DNA of 64,000 bases from Shewanella algicola (GTDB lineage Bacteria > Pseudomonadota > Gammaproteobacteria > Enterobacterales > Shewanellaceae), in the NCBI RefSeq assembly GCF_014648035.1, contig NZ_BMQI01000008.1:47721-111720 (forward strand), read 5' to 3'. Below are positions 8,245-17,449 of this stretch, piece after piece. Position 1 is the stretch's first letter; the number at the start of each line of letters is the position of its first letter. The notes beneath the pieces are model-generated. The model ran no database searches, was not told the origin of the DNA, and saw nothing but the letters and a program-made list of their open reading frames with translations. A program made the position numbers and the translations under genes.

Positions 8245-9081
8245 CTATAAGCCATGTTTAGCGGCGATATCGCCTAATTCGGTCATCGCGATACTGGCGC
8301 CACCTAAAGACCAACCACCATCAACGGGCAATACCACACCGGTAATGTACGATGCCATGTCAGATGCAAGAAATAATGCTGCGTTAGCAATATCTTGTCC
8401 CTGGCCGTTACGTTTTAAGGGCACGCTGTTAGCCACGCGCTGCTGTAATTCATCGCTGGGTGCTAGGCGGTTAAACCCTTCGGTATCGGCAATTGGGCCT
8501 GGCACAATGGAGTTAATTCTAACACCTTCTACGCCCCATTCTAACGCTAATGTGCGCGTTAACATATCAACTCCAGCTTTGGCAGCGCATACATGCGCTT
8601 GCAATGGCATGGCAATAAAGGCCTGTGGTGCAGAAATTTGTACCACACTGGCATTGGGACGTGCCAGTAAAGGATAGGCTTGCTTTAACACCTGAAAACT
8701 GCCAATTAAATCAATATCAATAACCGATTTAAACCCATTGGTTGACAGTTTAGCCGCGCTGGCAGGGAAATTACCGGCTGCACCACTGATTAACACATCG
8801 ATATGAGCATACGCCTTTGCAATTTCGTTAAAGCCTAGGGTTAGTGCATCATTATCACGCACATCAAAACTCACCCCCATGTGGACTGCATTCGGGTTTG
8901 CCTGATTAAGTTGGGCAACCGCAGCATTGACTTTATCAATACTGCGACTCGCTACCGCAACATTGGCACCAGCTTTGGCAAACGCAATGGCCACTTGCAG
9001 ATTAATCCCTGAAGTACCGCCAACAACCACGACATTTTTACCTGTGTAATCAAATCCTATTGCAGACCCTATTGCAGTCAT
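8245..9081 (-). CDS. SDR oxidoreductase of the 2,4-dienoyl-CoA reductase (DECR2-like) type
   Basis: 278 aa from the second Met. AAGGGA is spaced 6 bp from this ATG but directly abuts the one at 9087. Rossmann motif GGTSGIN lies near residue 21. Residues GAAGNFPASAAKLS, then DIDLIGSF and LQAHVCAAKAGVDMLTRTL match peroxisomal-type 2,4-dienoyl-CoA reductases. In the usual YxxxK motif, Lys168 is kept but Tyr is Val164. The dienoyl-CoA reductases also lack that Tyr, so this supports the assignment and argues against a broken enzyme. Role: NADPH-dependent reduction of dienoyl-CoA from unsaturated fatty acids (inferred). It lies between pyrF and yaiL on the same strand. Confidence 0.85.
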   Translation of the reverse strand: MTAIGSAIGFDYTGKNVVVVGGTSGINLQVAIAFAKAGANVAVASRSIDKVNAAVAQLNQANPNAVHMGVSFDVRDNDALTLGFNEIAKAYAHIDVLISGAAGNFPASAAKLSTNGFKSVIDIDLIGSFQVLKQAYPLLARPNASVVQISAPQAFIAMPLQAHVCAAKAGVDMLTRTLALEWGVEGVRINSIVPGPIADTEGFNRLAPSDELQQRVANSVPLKRNGQGQDIANAALFLASDMASYITGVVLPVDGGWSLGGASIAMTELGDIAAKHGL

Positions 9082-9123
9082 AGTCATTCCCTTATTAGTT
9101 TGTTTTAATTGACGTTATAACAC

Positions 9124-9822
9124 TTAAGCTTGAAGCGATTGATGAATTGCTGTCAGCGCAGCCAATGGATCTGCCGCTTTGGTGATCGGCCTACCAATCA
9201 CGAGGTAGTCAGAGCCCGCTGCAATCGCTTGTGGCGGTGTCATCACTCGGTGTTGATCGCCAGCATCACTGCCCGCAGGACGAATACCTGGTGTCACTAA
9301 AGTGAAACCCTTGCCAAATGACGATTTAAGTAATTTAGCTTCTTGAGCTGAGCACACCACGCCATCAAGCCCTGCTTGATGAGTGAGTTTGGCTAAACGT
9401 AACACATGTTCAAAGGCTGGCACATTAATACCGAGCAACGCTAAGTCTTCATCAGACATTGACGTTAATACGGTCACGGCGATTAATAATGGCGCGTCTT
9501 TGCCATATGGCTGCAATGCTTTTTTTGCAGCTTGCATCATGGCTAATCCACCACTGGCATGCACATTGGTCATCCAAACACCCAGCTCTGCCGCAGCGGC
9601 GACGGCTTTAGCGACGGTATTGGGAATGTCGTGAAACTTTAAATCAAGGAATAAATCAAAATCACGGTTGTGAATGTCTTTTACCAATTGCGGGCCGAAC
9701 AAGGTAAACATTTCTTTGCCGATTTTTAAGCGGCACATGTTGGGGTCGAGTTTATCAATGAAAGTCAGCGCGTCAGCTTTATTGTCATAGTCGAGGGCAA
9801 CTACAATTGATTTATCAGTCAT
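9124..9822 (-). CDS. pyrF: Orotidine 5'-phosphate decarboxylase
   Basis: 232 aa, normal length. The N-terminal [11 protein letters not shown] and the catalytic [11 protein letters not shown] (DxKxxD) are diagnostic, as are VTPGIRPAG and VIGRPIT for phosphate binding. It performs the last step of UMP synthesis. The start at 9822 is preceded by GGAG at good spacing. It follows lapB by 55 bp in the common gammaproteobacterial order lapA-lapB-pyrF. Confidence 0.97.
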   Translation of the reverse strand: MTDKSIVVALDYDNKADALTFIDKLDPNMCRLKIGKEMFTLFGPQLVKDIHNRDFDLFLDLKFHDIPNTVAKAVAAAAELGVWMTNVHASGGLAMMQAAKKALQPYGKDAPLLIAVTVLTSMSDEDLALLGINVPAFEHVLRLAKLTHQAGLDGVVCSAQEAKLLKSSFGKGFTLVTPGIRPAGSDAGDQHRVMTPPQAIAAGSDYLVIGRPITKAADPLAALTAIHQSLQA

Positions 9823-9877
9823 TAGAACTCCAGCGGCAATAGCATGTGTTAGTTATTATAGAGTGTTTAGTGCGGGG

Positions 9878-11038
9878 TTATTCACCGTCTAGGCCTTTAA
9901 TGCGCTTAATACTGCCCCACTGTTTACATGACGGACAATGCCAATATAAACCGTGTGATGGAAAACCACAGGCAGTACAGCGATAACTAGGACGGAATTT
10001 AATTTGTTGTTCAACAAGCTGCTCAAGCATGGATAAACTTTGTTTTGCCTGGCCATCTTCTGCTTGTTTAATGTGTAATTTCATTAAGTGCTGAAACCCT
10101 TTCATGGTCGGATGGCGATATAGATTATCGAGCATCATGGTTTCAGCGCTTTGGTGTTGGTTCAGTGTGATTTTATGTTCGGCTAGCGCGACAACGACGC
10201 TGGCGCCTGCACCGTCGGCAATCGCTTTGGCAAGCAGTTCATGAAAGCCTTCTGGGTCTTGAGTATCGCGATACACTTGTTTAGCAATCGCGACACCATC
10301 GGCAAATAGGTCGATGTCGGCCACTTTGAGCTCTAACAGCGCTTGTTTACATTGTTCAAATTGCCCTGCGTCGAGGTAAATTTTGGCAAGGGTTAACCAG
10401 GCTCGACCGCATTTGGCGTCTTGTTTGATGGCTTGTTGCAGTTTTTTTATTTTATCGATGTCGTTAGGTGTTTCATCGGCAAGCTGACAATAAAAATGGG
10501 CGGTGGTGTTTTTTAGCGCTTGTTGGCGCTTGCGCGGAAGACGCTTAGTAATATCAATGGCGTTTTGCCATTCTTTGGTCACCTGGTAAATCAAAATCAG
10601 CTGTGTTTCAGCTTCTTCGCTGTGATCATCTTGGCTAACCAAATTAGTAAAGATTTCTTCTGCACGGTCGTAAAAACCTGCGGCCATGTAATCTTTACCT
10701 AACTCCATCATCGCGATATCGCGCTGTTCATTGGTTAAACTTGGGCGGGCAATCAAATTTTGATGAATGCGAATTGAGCGGTCCACTTCGCCGCGCTTAC
10801 GAAACAATGACCCTAATGATAAGTGTGTATCAATGGTTTCATCATCCACATCTAACATACTGATAAATAAGTCTACAGCTTTATCTGACTCATTTGACAG
10901 TAAAAAATTAAGCCCAGTGAAATAGTCTCGGCTTAATTTCTTACTTTGTTGGCTATCACTATGGCGAATACTGCGTCGCCCCATGTACCAACCGTATCCG
11001 GCGGCAATGGGTAATAGCAAGAACAAGATTTCTAGCAT
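9878..11038 (-). CDS. lapB: LapB (YciM), LPS assembly regulator
   Basis: 386 aa. One N-terminal membrane helix (LEILFLLLPIAAGYGWYMG), then about nine TPR-type helical repeats, then a C-terminal rubredoxin-like zinc finger (CTACGF and CPSC with GLYWHC between). In E. coli LapB works with FtsH to control LpxC turnover and therefore LPS synthesis, at the cytoplasmic face of the inner membrane. It is coupled to lapA with a 1-base gap. It should not be confused with the unrelated biofilm transporter also called LapB. Confidence 0.96.
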   Translation of the reverse strand: MLEILFLLLPIAAGYGWYMGRRSIRHSDSQQSKKLSRDYFTGLNFLLSNESDKAVDLFISMLDVDDETIDTHLSLGSLFRKRGEVDRSIRIHQNLIARPSLTNEQRDIAMMELGKDYMAAGFYDRAEEIFTNLVSQDDHSEEAETQLILIYQVTKEWQNAIDITKRLPRKRQQALKNTTAHFYCQLADETPNDIDKIKKLQQAIKQDAKCGRAWLTLAKIYLDAGQFEQCKQALLELKVADIDLFADGVAIAKQVYRDTQDPEGFHELLAKAIADGAGASVVVALAEHKITLNQHQSAETMMLDNLYRHPTMKGFQHLMKLHIKQAEDGQAKQSLSMLEQLVEQQIKFRPSYRCTACGFPSHGLYWHCPSCKQWGSIKRIKGLDGE

Positions 11039-11039
11039 A

Positions 11040-11336
11040 CTAGACAGCTTGATCCTTAGCGGGTGCGTCGATGTTTATCGCATCAACTGTGGTAAATTTT
11101 TTGAGTGCTTTATTACTTTTACGTAATGCCAGTTTGAGCTTAAGGATGTAAAAGCTCGCAAATATCCAACTGATGATAAACCCACCAAAAAACACACTAG
11201 CAAGTACCACGGGTAAACGATATTCACCTTCGGCAATGAAGTAACTCAAGGTTACAATTTGTTCGTTTTTAGCCCCAAATAGTAATGCTAAAACAAACAG
11301 CAAACCAATTAGTACAATGACAATAAAAGATCTCAC
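11040..11336 (-). CDS. lapA: LapA (YciS), small inner-membrane protein
   Basis: About 98 aa with two transmembrane helices (FIVIVLIGLLFVLALLFG and VVLASVFFGGFIISWIFASFY), then a basic cytoplasmic tail; this is the LapA/DUF1049 layout. An ATG at 11348 is possible, but GGAG sits inside that extension and is correctly spaced from the GTG at 11336, so I use the latter. It is known as the membrane partner of LapB, immediately downstream. Confidence 0.9.
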   Translation of the reverse strand: MRSFIVIVLIGLLFVLALLFGAKNEQIVTLSYFIAEGEYRLPVVLASVFFGGFIISWIFASFYILKLKLALRKSNKALKKFTTVDAINIDAPAKDQAV

Positions 11337-11419
11337 GTTATTCTCCATGTATACGCATCAATATAATGATTATCCAAGAAATTTACTAAGCTGACCAGCA
11401 TTGACTGTGATTAGATACA

Positions 11420-11445
11420 AAAAAGCCTCCAAATGGAGGCTTTTT
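11420..11445. terminator. Terminator after ihfB
   Basis: Perfect stem AAAAAGCCTCC / GGAGGCTTTTT with an AAAT loop, flanked by T-rich runs, just after the ihfB stop on the minus strand. It separates ihfB from lapA-lapB-pyrF. Confidence 0.88.
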
Positions 11446-11457
11446 TTAAAGCGTTAA

Positions 11458-11745
11458 TCAAACATTAACAGCATCGACACGTTCGCGCAGTTCTTTGCCT
11501 GGCTTAAAGTGCGGTACATACTTGCCTTCCAAATCAACAGATGTGCCTGTTTTTGGGTTACGACCAGTACGAGGTGCACGATAGTGAAGAGAAAAACTAC
11601 CAAAGCCACGGATTTCTATACGATCACCGCCTTCTAATGTTGTTGCCATTTGCTCCAACATTTCTTTGATTGCACTTTCCACTTCTTTCGCCGACAATTG
11701 CGACTGCCTAGTGGCAAGTTTTTCGATCAGTTCAGATTTTGTCAT
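11458..11745 (-). CDS. ihfB: Integration host factor beta subunit
   Basis: 95 aa, HU/IHF fold. [23 protein letters not shown], then [12 protein letters not shown] and the DNA-intercalating beta-arm [13 protein letters not shown] are typical of IhfB. With IhfA it bends DNA for recombination, replication and transcription. It lies downstream of rpsA, as in other gammaproteobacteria, with a small hairpin between them. Confidence 0.97.
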   Translation of the reverse strand: MTKSELIEKLATRQSQLSAKEVESAIKEMLEQMATTLEGGDRIEIRGFGSFSLHYRAPRTGRNPKTGTSVDLEGKYVPHFKPGKELRERVDAVNV

Positions 11746-11785
11746 CTTAGCTATCCCATATTATCAAGCCAAACACAGTCGCCTA

Positions 11786-11804
11786 ATGGGGACGGTGTCC
11801 CCAT
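11786..11804. other. GC-rich hairpin between rpsA and ihfB
   Basis: ATGGGGAC-GGT-GTCCCCAT forms a perfect 8-bp stem 20 bases after the rpsA stop. There is no U-tract on the minus strand, so it is more likely a 3'-end stabiliser or processing signal than a terminator; ihfB could be co-transcribed with rpsA. Confidence 0.5.
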
Positions 11805-11822
11805 ACAACAGACGATTTTCGA

Positions 11823-13490
11823 TTACTTACGAGCCGCTTTGAAAGCTTCAGCCATCGCGCTGCTCATTACAACGTCATCTTGCTTGTTCAGAGTAGCAAT
11901 CGCTTCTTTCTGTTCAGCTTCATCTTTCGCTTTGATAGATAAGCTGATAGAACGGTTCTTACGATCTACACCCATGAACTTAGCTTCGATTGCGTCACCT
12001 ACTGAGTATACAGTAGATGCATCTTCGATGCGTTCTGCAGAGATGTCAGCTACACGGATGTAACCTTCAACAGTTTCTGCTAATTCAACTGTAACACCTT
12101 TTGCGTCAACAGCAGAAACAGTACCGTTAACTACGGTGCCTTTCTTCTTGTCAGCTAAGTATGCGTTGAATGGATCATCTTCAGTTTGCTTAACACCTAA
12201 GCTGATGCGCTCACGCTCTGGGTCTACAGATAGAACCACTGCGTGGATTTCGTCGCCTTTCTTGTATTCAGACACTGCGTCTTCGCCAGTACCGTTCCAA
12301 GAAATGTCAGATAAGTGAACAAGACCATCGATTCCACCGTCAAGACCGATAAAGATACCGAAGTCAGTGATTGACTTGATCTTACCAGATACTTTGTCGC
12401 CTTTGTTAAACTTAGTAGCGAAGTCATCCCATGGGTTAACTTTACACTGTTTAAGGCCTAGAGAAATACGACGACGTTCTTCATCGATGTCTAGTACTAA
12501 CACTTCAACTTCATCACCTAAGTTAACAACTTTAGATGGGTGAATGTTCTTGTTAGTCCAATCCATTTCTGAAACGTGTACTAAACCTTCAACGCCTTCT
12601 TCGATTTCTACGAAGCAGCCGTAGTCAGTAAGGTTAGTTACGCGACCAGTAAGCTTAGTGCTTTCTGGGTAACGCTTGCTGATTTCTAACCATGGATCTT
12701 CGCCAAGTTGCTTAAGACCTAGTGATACGCGAGTACGCTCACGGTCATACTTAAGAACTTTAACGTTGATTTCGTCACCAACATTAACGATTTCAGATGG
12801 GTGCTTAACACGTTTCCACGCCATATCAGTGATATGTAATAGACCGTCAACGCCACCTAAATCTACGAATGCACCGTAGTCAGTAAGGTTCTTAACGATA
12901 CCTTTAACTGCTTGGCCTTCTTGTAGATTTTCAAGAAGTGCATCACGTTCTGCACTGCTTTCAGATTCGATAACTGCACGACGAGAAACAACAACGTTGT
13001 TGCGCTTCTGGTCAAGCTTGATAACTTTGAATTCTAATTCTTTGTACTCTAAGTGAGCGGTGTCGCGAACTGGGCGCACGTCAACTAGAGAACCTGGTAA
13101 GAAGGCACGGATACCGTTTAATTCAACAGTGAAACCACCTTTAACTTTACCATTGATGATACCGATTACAGTTTCAGCATCTTCGTACGCTTTTTCTAGA
13201 ACGATCCAAGCTTCATGACGCTTAGCTTTTTCACGAGACAATTGAGTCTCACCAAAGCCATCTTCAACAGAGTCAAGCGCTACGTCAACTTCATCGCCTA
13301 CTTGAATTTCTAAAACGCCTTGTGCGTTTTTGAATTCGTCAGCAGAGATTGGGCTTTCAGACTTAAGGCCTGCGTCAACAAGTACCATACCGTTTTCGAT
13401 GGCAACAACTGTACCACGAACGATAGAACCTGGACGGAACTCTAGGGTTTGAAGGGATTGTTCAAATAGATCAGCAAAAGATTCAGTCAT
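11823..13490 (-). CDS. rpsA: 30S ribosomal protein S1
   Basis: 555 aa, the usual length, with six S1 RNA-binding repeats. The later ones are clear ([21 protein letters not shown], ending [49 protein letters not shown]). S1 helps unstructured mRNA bind the 30S subunit. It is downstream of cmk with a 116-bp spacer that should hold its own promoter and autoregulatory leader. Codon use looks typical of a highly expressed gene. Confidence 0.98.
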   Translation of the reverse strand: MTESFADLFEQSLQTLEFRPGSIVRGTVVAIENGMVLVDAGLKSESPISADEFKNAQGVLEIQVGDEVDVALDSVEDGFGETQLSREKAKRHEAWIVLEKAYEDAETVIGIINGKVKGGFTVELNGIRAFLPGSLVDVRPVRDTAHLEYKELEFKVIKLDQKRNNVVVSRRAVIESESSAERDALLENLQEGQAVKGIVKNLTDYGAFVDLGGVDGLLHITDMAWKRVKHPSEIVNVGDEINVKVLKYDRERTRVSLGLKQLGEDPWLEISKRYPESTKLTGRVTNLTDYGCFVEIEEGVEGLVHVSEMDWTNKNIHPSKVVNLGDEVEVLVLDIDEERRRISLGLKQCKVNPWDDFATKFNKGDKVSGKIKSITDFGIFIGLDGGIDGLVHLSDISWNGTGEDAVSEYKKGDEIHAVVLSVDPERERISLGVKQTEDDPFNAYLADKKKGTVVNGTVSAVDAKGVTVELAETVEGYIRVADISAERIEDASTVYSVGDAIEAKFMGVDRKNRSISLSIKAKDEAEQKEAIATLNKQDDVVMSSAMAEAFKAARK

Positions 13491-13606
13491 GTTTTAGGTT
13501 ACTTTCATTAAATAAACCACCATCCATCCTAGATGTGGAGTCTAGTAATATTATTCGTATCATCCTTAACACGAATACCTACTGTGCGCGTTAACCGGGA
13601 ATTCGA

Positions 13607-14296
13607 TTAGGCTACAGTAATTTTTTGTTCAACGTATTCAAGCACTTGCTTTAATACATCGTCAATGCCTACGCCACTTGTATCAATAACAAGTGCGTCT
13701 TCAGCAGGAACTAATGGCGAGGCGGCACGATTAATATCGCGGTCATCTCGTTCGATAATTTCAGCTAAAAGGCGATCGATTTTAACATCGAAGCCCTTGT
13801 CCTGCAACTGATTATAGCGTCTTTGCGCCCGTTCTTCAGCGGACGCAGTTAAAAATATTTTTACTGGCGCTTTAGAAAAAACAACCGTGCCCATATCGCG
13901 GCCGTCGGCCACTAAACCTGGAGCGGCGCAAAATGCACGTTGACGACGTAATAATGCTTCGCGAACACGCGGTAATGCAGCCACTTTAGAGGCGGCATTT
14001 GAGCATTCTTGAGTGCGAATGGTGCTGGTAACATCCTCGCCTTCTAAAATCACTTTAATGGCATTTTGTTCTGTGCCAGTAAGAAACTGCACATCAAGGT
14101 GGGCTGCTAACAGTGTTAATGCTTCTTCGTTTTCGAGTTCTACATCATGATGTAAAGCGGCTAACGCTAACACACGATAAATTGCACCACTGTCTAATAA
14201 ATGCCAGCCTAAATGCTGCGCCAATAATTGGCAGATCGTCCCTTTCCCTGCACCGCTAGGGCCATCAACTGTGATCACTGGAGACCGTTCAGACAT
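13607..14296 (-). CDS. cmk: Cytidylate kinase
   Basis: About 229 aa from the ATG at 14296, which has a strong upstream GGAGGA. The open frame continues 23 codons further but without support. The P-loop region is [11 protein letters not shown] (residues 9-19), and [12 protein letters not shown] is the CMP-binding signature. It phosphorylates CMP and dCMP. The order cmk-rpsA-ihfB is conserved in gammaproteobacteria. Confidence 0.96.
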   Translation of the reverse strand: MSERSPVITVDGPSGAGKGTICQLLAQHLGWHLLDSGAIYRVLALAALHHDVELENEEALTLLAAHLDVQFLTGTEQNAIKVILEGEDVTSTIRTQECSNAASKVAALPRVREALLRRQRAFCAAPGLVADGRDMGTVVFSKAPVKIFLTASAEERAQRRYNQLQDKGFDVKIDRLLAEIIERDDRDINRAASPLVPAEDALVIDTSGVGIDDVLKQVLEYVEQKITVA

Positions 14297-14478
14297 AATT
14301 TCCTCCGAAAATAATCTATCTTCCCTGAAAGTAAAAAAGGGGGTTACCAAATTAAGCGCGCGCATTGTATAACAAATAAATGTTAATTACTGATGAAATT
14401 TTAGTTATTTAAACCAAGATCGCCCTTTTGCATTGTAAAGAAACACAAAAAGGCGTCAGGTAAACAGAGGTTATCAGC

Positions 14479-15759
14479 TTATTTAGCTAAACGACTAAAC
14501 TGGGCAAAATAATCGGGGAACGTTTTAGAAGTACAATCTGGATCGTTAATGGTTATGCCACAATCAGCAAAAGCCATCATTGAAAAACACATCGCCATAC
14601 GGTGATCGTTGTAAGTATCAATATCAGCAGTATTTAACTGTTCTGGTGGCGTAATGGTTATGTAGTCATGACCTTCATCAACTATTGCCCCCACTTTGCG
14701 CAGCTCTGTCGCCATTGCGGCTAAGCGGTCAGTTTCTTTAATGCGCCAATTGTAAATATTAGTCAACTTGGTGGTGCCTTGAGCAAATAGCGCTGCGGTA
14801 GCAATGGTCATGGCCGCATCAGGGATGTGGTTCATGTCCATTTCGATGGCGGTTAATGGCGATTTACGGGCAATAATGTAATCATCGCCCCACTCTATAT
14901 CGGCACCCATTTTAGCTAAAGCATCGGCAAACTTCACATCACCTTGAATACTTAAACGCCCAACGCCAGTGACTTTAACTTCACCGCCTTGAATGGCACC
15001 CGCCGCTAAAAAGTACGATGCCGATGAAGCATCACCTTCAACTAACACTTTACCTGGTGATACATACTGCTGACCGGCTTTAATTTCAAAACGCTGATAT
15101 TGATGGTTAATTACTTCAACACCAAACTGTTTCATCAAGGCGATGGTGATGTCGATATAAGGCTTAGACACTAACTCGCCTTTAATTTTAATATTTACAC
15201 TGTCTTTGGTGAGCGGCGCAACCATTAATAAAGCCGTTAAAAACTGACTTGATAAATCGCCAGCAATTTCGACATCACCACCATTAAGGCCGGTTGCATT
15301 AATGGTTAATGGTGGAAACCCCTCATTTTTAAGGTAATTCACATCAGCGCCTAACTGACGCAGCGCATCCACTAAGTCGCCAATAGGACGTTCTTCCATG
15401 CGCGGCTCGCCCGTTAAGGTGAATTCACCCTGACCTAACGTCAACGCTGCACACAAAGGACGCATTGCGGTGCCTGCATTGCCTAAAAATAAATTTTGAG
15501 CGGTGTCAGACGATATTGGCCCGCCGTTGCCTTCAACCACACACACCGTTTTATCGTCGCTTAAACTGTACTGAATACCCAGTTGCTTTAGCGATGCCAA
15601 CATATAACGAATGTCATCTGAATCAAGTAAATTGGTGAGGGTGGTAGTGCCCTTTGCGAGTGTAGCTAACAGTAATGCACGGTTAGAAATACTTTTAGAG
15701 CCAGGAATATTAATTTCGCCGTTGATGCAGGTAATTGGGTTAAGACGCAGTTGCTTCAT
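14479..15759 (-). CDS. aroA: EPSP synthase (3-phosphoshikimate 1-carboxyvinyltransferase)
   Basis: About 426 aa from the ATG at 15759 ([10 protein letters not shown]); 19 upstream codons in frame are unlikely to be translated. Signatures: [27 protein letters not shown] and [20 protein letters not shown], and near the end DHRMAMCFS. It catalyses the sixth shikimate step, and the [12 protein letters not shown] active-site loop is of class I type. It stands upstream of cmk on the same strand. Confidence 0.97.
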   Translation of the reverse strand: MKQLRLNPITCINGEINIPGSKSISNRALLLATLAKGTTTLTNLLDSDDIRYMLASLKQLGIQYSLSDDKTVCVVEGNGGPISSDTAQNLFLGNAGTAMRPLCAALTLGQGEFTLTGEPRMEERPIGDLVDALRQLGADVNYLKNEGFPPLTINATGLNGGDVEIAGDLSSQFLTALLMVAPLTKDSVNIKIKGELVSKPYIDITIALMKQFGVEVINHQYQRFEIKAGQQYVSPGKVLVEGDASSASYFLAAGAIQGGEVKVTGVGRLSIQGDVKFADALAKMGADIEWGDDYIIARKSPLTAIEMDMNHIPDAAMTIATAALFAQGTTKLTNIYNWRIKETDRLAAMATELRKVGAIVDEGHDYITITPPEQLNTADIDTYNDHRMAMCFSMMAFADCGITINDPDCTSKTFPDYFAQFSRLAK

Positions 15760-16000
15760 TCGCTTTCTTCTTTTGCTACAGATTAACCTCAGATTAATCT
15801 TGGTGGTAAACATCACTCAGTTATTGCCAAACAGCGTAAATCAAGTGGCACAAATTCATTACAGTGTCCATTCAGTGCGAGCGACGCATTGATGCTTATA
15901 AAATACGGATCGCCACAGTGATATCAAGCATAAAATGAATTATTTATGTCTGTTAACATCGAGTATTGACCACGATTTCGCGTTAATATCGACTAAACAA

Positions 16001-16020
16001 TGTAATGGAGCACCATTACA
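16001..16020. promoter_or_regulatory. 20-bp palindromic operator candidate upstream of the aminotransferase
   Basis: TGTAATGG-AGCA-CCATTACA is a perfect palindrome about 165 bp before the aminotransferase start, in the spacer it shares with aroA. Its TGTAA...TTACA ends recall TyrR boxes, but the gap is N10 where TyrR boxes have N8. A second imperfect site (TTCATTT-N8-AAATGAA, 16058-16079) lies nearer the start. The rest of the 425-bp spacer (15760-16184) shows no gene. Confidence 0.5.
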
Positions 16021-16184
16021 GCAGATAATCTCTCGATATGACAGTATTATTTGTCCGTTCATTTAACTTTCCAAATGAAAAAAACTCAATGAGCAATTAA
16101 TTATCTAGGCAGCCAATTTTGACTTTAACTCTGTGTTTAAAGCGCGTTATGCTTAGTGCAAATAGTCATTACAAGGTTCCATTC

Positions 16185-17378
16185 ATGTTTGATACCCTAA
16201 AAGCCTTACCGTCTGATCCAATTTTAGGTCTTTTGACCCAGTATCGAGAAGACAGCCATCCCAATAAAGTTGATTTAGGCGTTGGGGTTTATAAAGATCC
16301 TGCGGGTCACACTCCGATTTTAGACTGTGTAAAAGCCGCTGAAAAAATTCGTTTAGACACCGAAACCACTAAGGTCTATATCGGCCCAACAGGTTCTGCT
16401 CCCTTTAACCAGTTAATGGCTGAATTAGCCTTTGGTGCCAGTCACAGTGCACTTATTGCCAACCGGGTGCGTACAGTATCAACTCCTGGCGGAACCGGCG
16501 CATTGCGCGTAGCGGCTGATTTTATTGCCCGTTGTAATCCTAATGCCGTTTTATGGGTGAGTGACCCAACCTGGGCTAACCATACTGGTTTATTTGAAGC
16601 CGCGGGTATTACGGTAAAGACCTACCCATATTATGATTACGACACCAAGAGCCTCAAATTTGAGCAAATGTTGGCAACCTTAAACACCATAGGTAAAGAC
16701 GATGTGGTGTTATTACACGCTTGTTGCCATAACCCAAGCGGCATGGATTTAACCCAAGAGCAGTGGGATGAAGTGGTTAAGGTGACGGTGAAGCAAGGTT
16801 TTACACCACTAATAGACATGGCTTATCAAGGCTTTGGTGATGGTGTTGACGAAGATGCTTACGGCGTGCGCCAAATGGCTGCAGCTGTGGAAAGCATGAT
16901 TTTATGTAGCTCATGCTCTAAAAACTTTGGCCTCTACCGCGAGCGTATCGGTGCTTGTACCATTGTAGCTAAAGACAGCGCCACGGCAGATATCGCGCAA
17001 TCAGTATTGTTGTATGTGATCCGCTGTATTTATTCGATGCCGCCAGCGCATGGTGCGGCCATCGTTGAAACCATTCTCGGCACCCCTGCCCTTAAACAGC
17101 AATGGCTAGAAGAGTTAACCGTTATGCGCGATCGCATTAACGGCAATCGTAAGATGCTGGTAAATCAGTTAATCGCTAACGGTGTTGAGCGTGACTTTAG
17201 TTTTATCGCTCGTCAAAAAGGTATGTTCTCGTTTTTAGGGGTAAACCCAGAGCAAGTGGCAACCTTAAAAGCGCAGTACAGTGTGTATATGGTCGGTTCA
17301 AGCCGCATTAGCATTGCCGGTATTAGTGAAGCAAACGTTGATTATTTGGCGAAATCAATCGCGGCAGTAATCAAATAA
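16185..17378 (+). CDS. Aromatic/aspartate aminotransferase (class I PLP enzyme)
   Basis: 397 aa from MFDTLKALPSDPILGL; the 22 in-frame codons upstream are not conserved-looking, and AAGG lies ahead of the ATG at 16185. Iab-subfamily marks: LGVGVYKD, YIGPTGS, HACCHNPSGMDL, and the PLP-lysine motif CSSCSKNFGLYRERIG. It transfers amino groups between aspartate or aromatic amino acids and 2-oxoglutarate. Being next to aroA fits a tyrosine/phenylalanine role (tyrB-like), but aspC-like activity cannot be excluded. Confidence 0.92.
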   Translation: MFDTLKALPSDPILGLLTQYREDSHPNKVDLGVGVYKDPAGHTPILDCVKAAEKIRLDTETTKVYIGPTGSAPFNQLMAELAFGASHSALIANRVRTVSTPGGTGALRVAADFIARCNPNAVLWVSDPTWANHTGLFEAAGITVKTYPYYDYDTKSLKFEQMLATLNTIGKDDVVLLHACCHNPSGMDLTQEQWDEVVKVTVKQGFTPLIDMAYQGFGDGVDEDAYGVRQMAAAVESMILCSSCSKNFGLYRERIGACTIVAKDSATADIAQSVLLYVIRCIYSMPPAHGAAIVETILGTPALKQQWLEELTVMRDRINGNRKMLVNQLIANGVERDFSFIARQKGMFSFLGVNPEQVATLKAQYSVYMVGSSRISIAGISEANVDYLAKSIAAVIK

Positions 17379-17401
17379 GCTCCTATCGTTAGGGCAGAAA
17401 T

Positions 17402-17433
17402 AATAAAGCCGACTTATTTAAGTCGGCTTTATT
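17402..17433. terminator. Strong bidirectional terminator after the aminotransferase
   Basis: 15-bp perfect stem (17402-17416 with 17419-17433; core AAAGCCGACTT) with a very short loop, followed by TTTG on the plus strand and A/T-rich in the other direction, between convergent genes. Confidence 0.88.
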
Positions 17434-17449
17434 TTGTCTGATTAAGCTG

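Noticed and set aside
8245..9081. SDR as an inactivated enzyme because the YxxxK tyrosine is missing
   Set aside because: The whole neighbourhood matches dienoyl-CoA reductases, which naturally lack that tyrosine.
11038..11040. lapA/lapB as part of a LapA adhesin secretion system
   Set aside because: They are the LPS-assembly proteins YciS/YciM by sequence; the type I secretion cassette is a separate locus at 42-46 kb.
16001..16020. Firm TyrR box assignment
   Set aside because: The half-site spacing (N10 between TGTAA and TTACA) differs from the TyrR consensus, so it is listed only as an unassigned operator.
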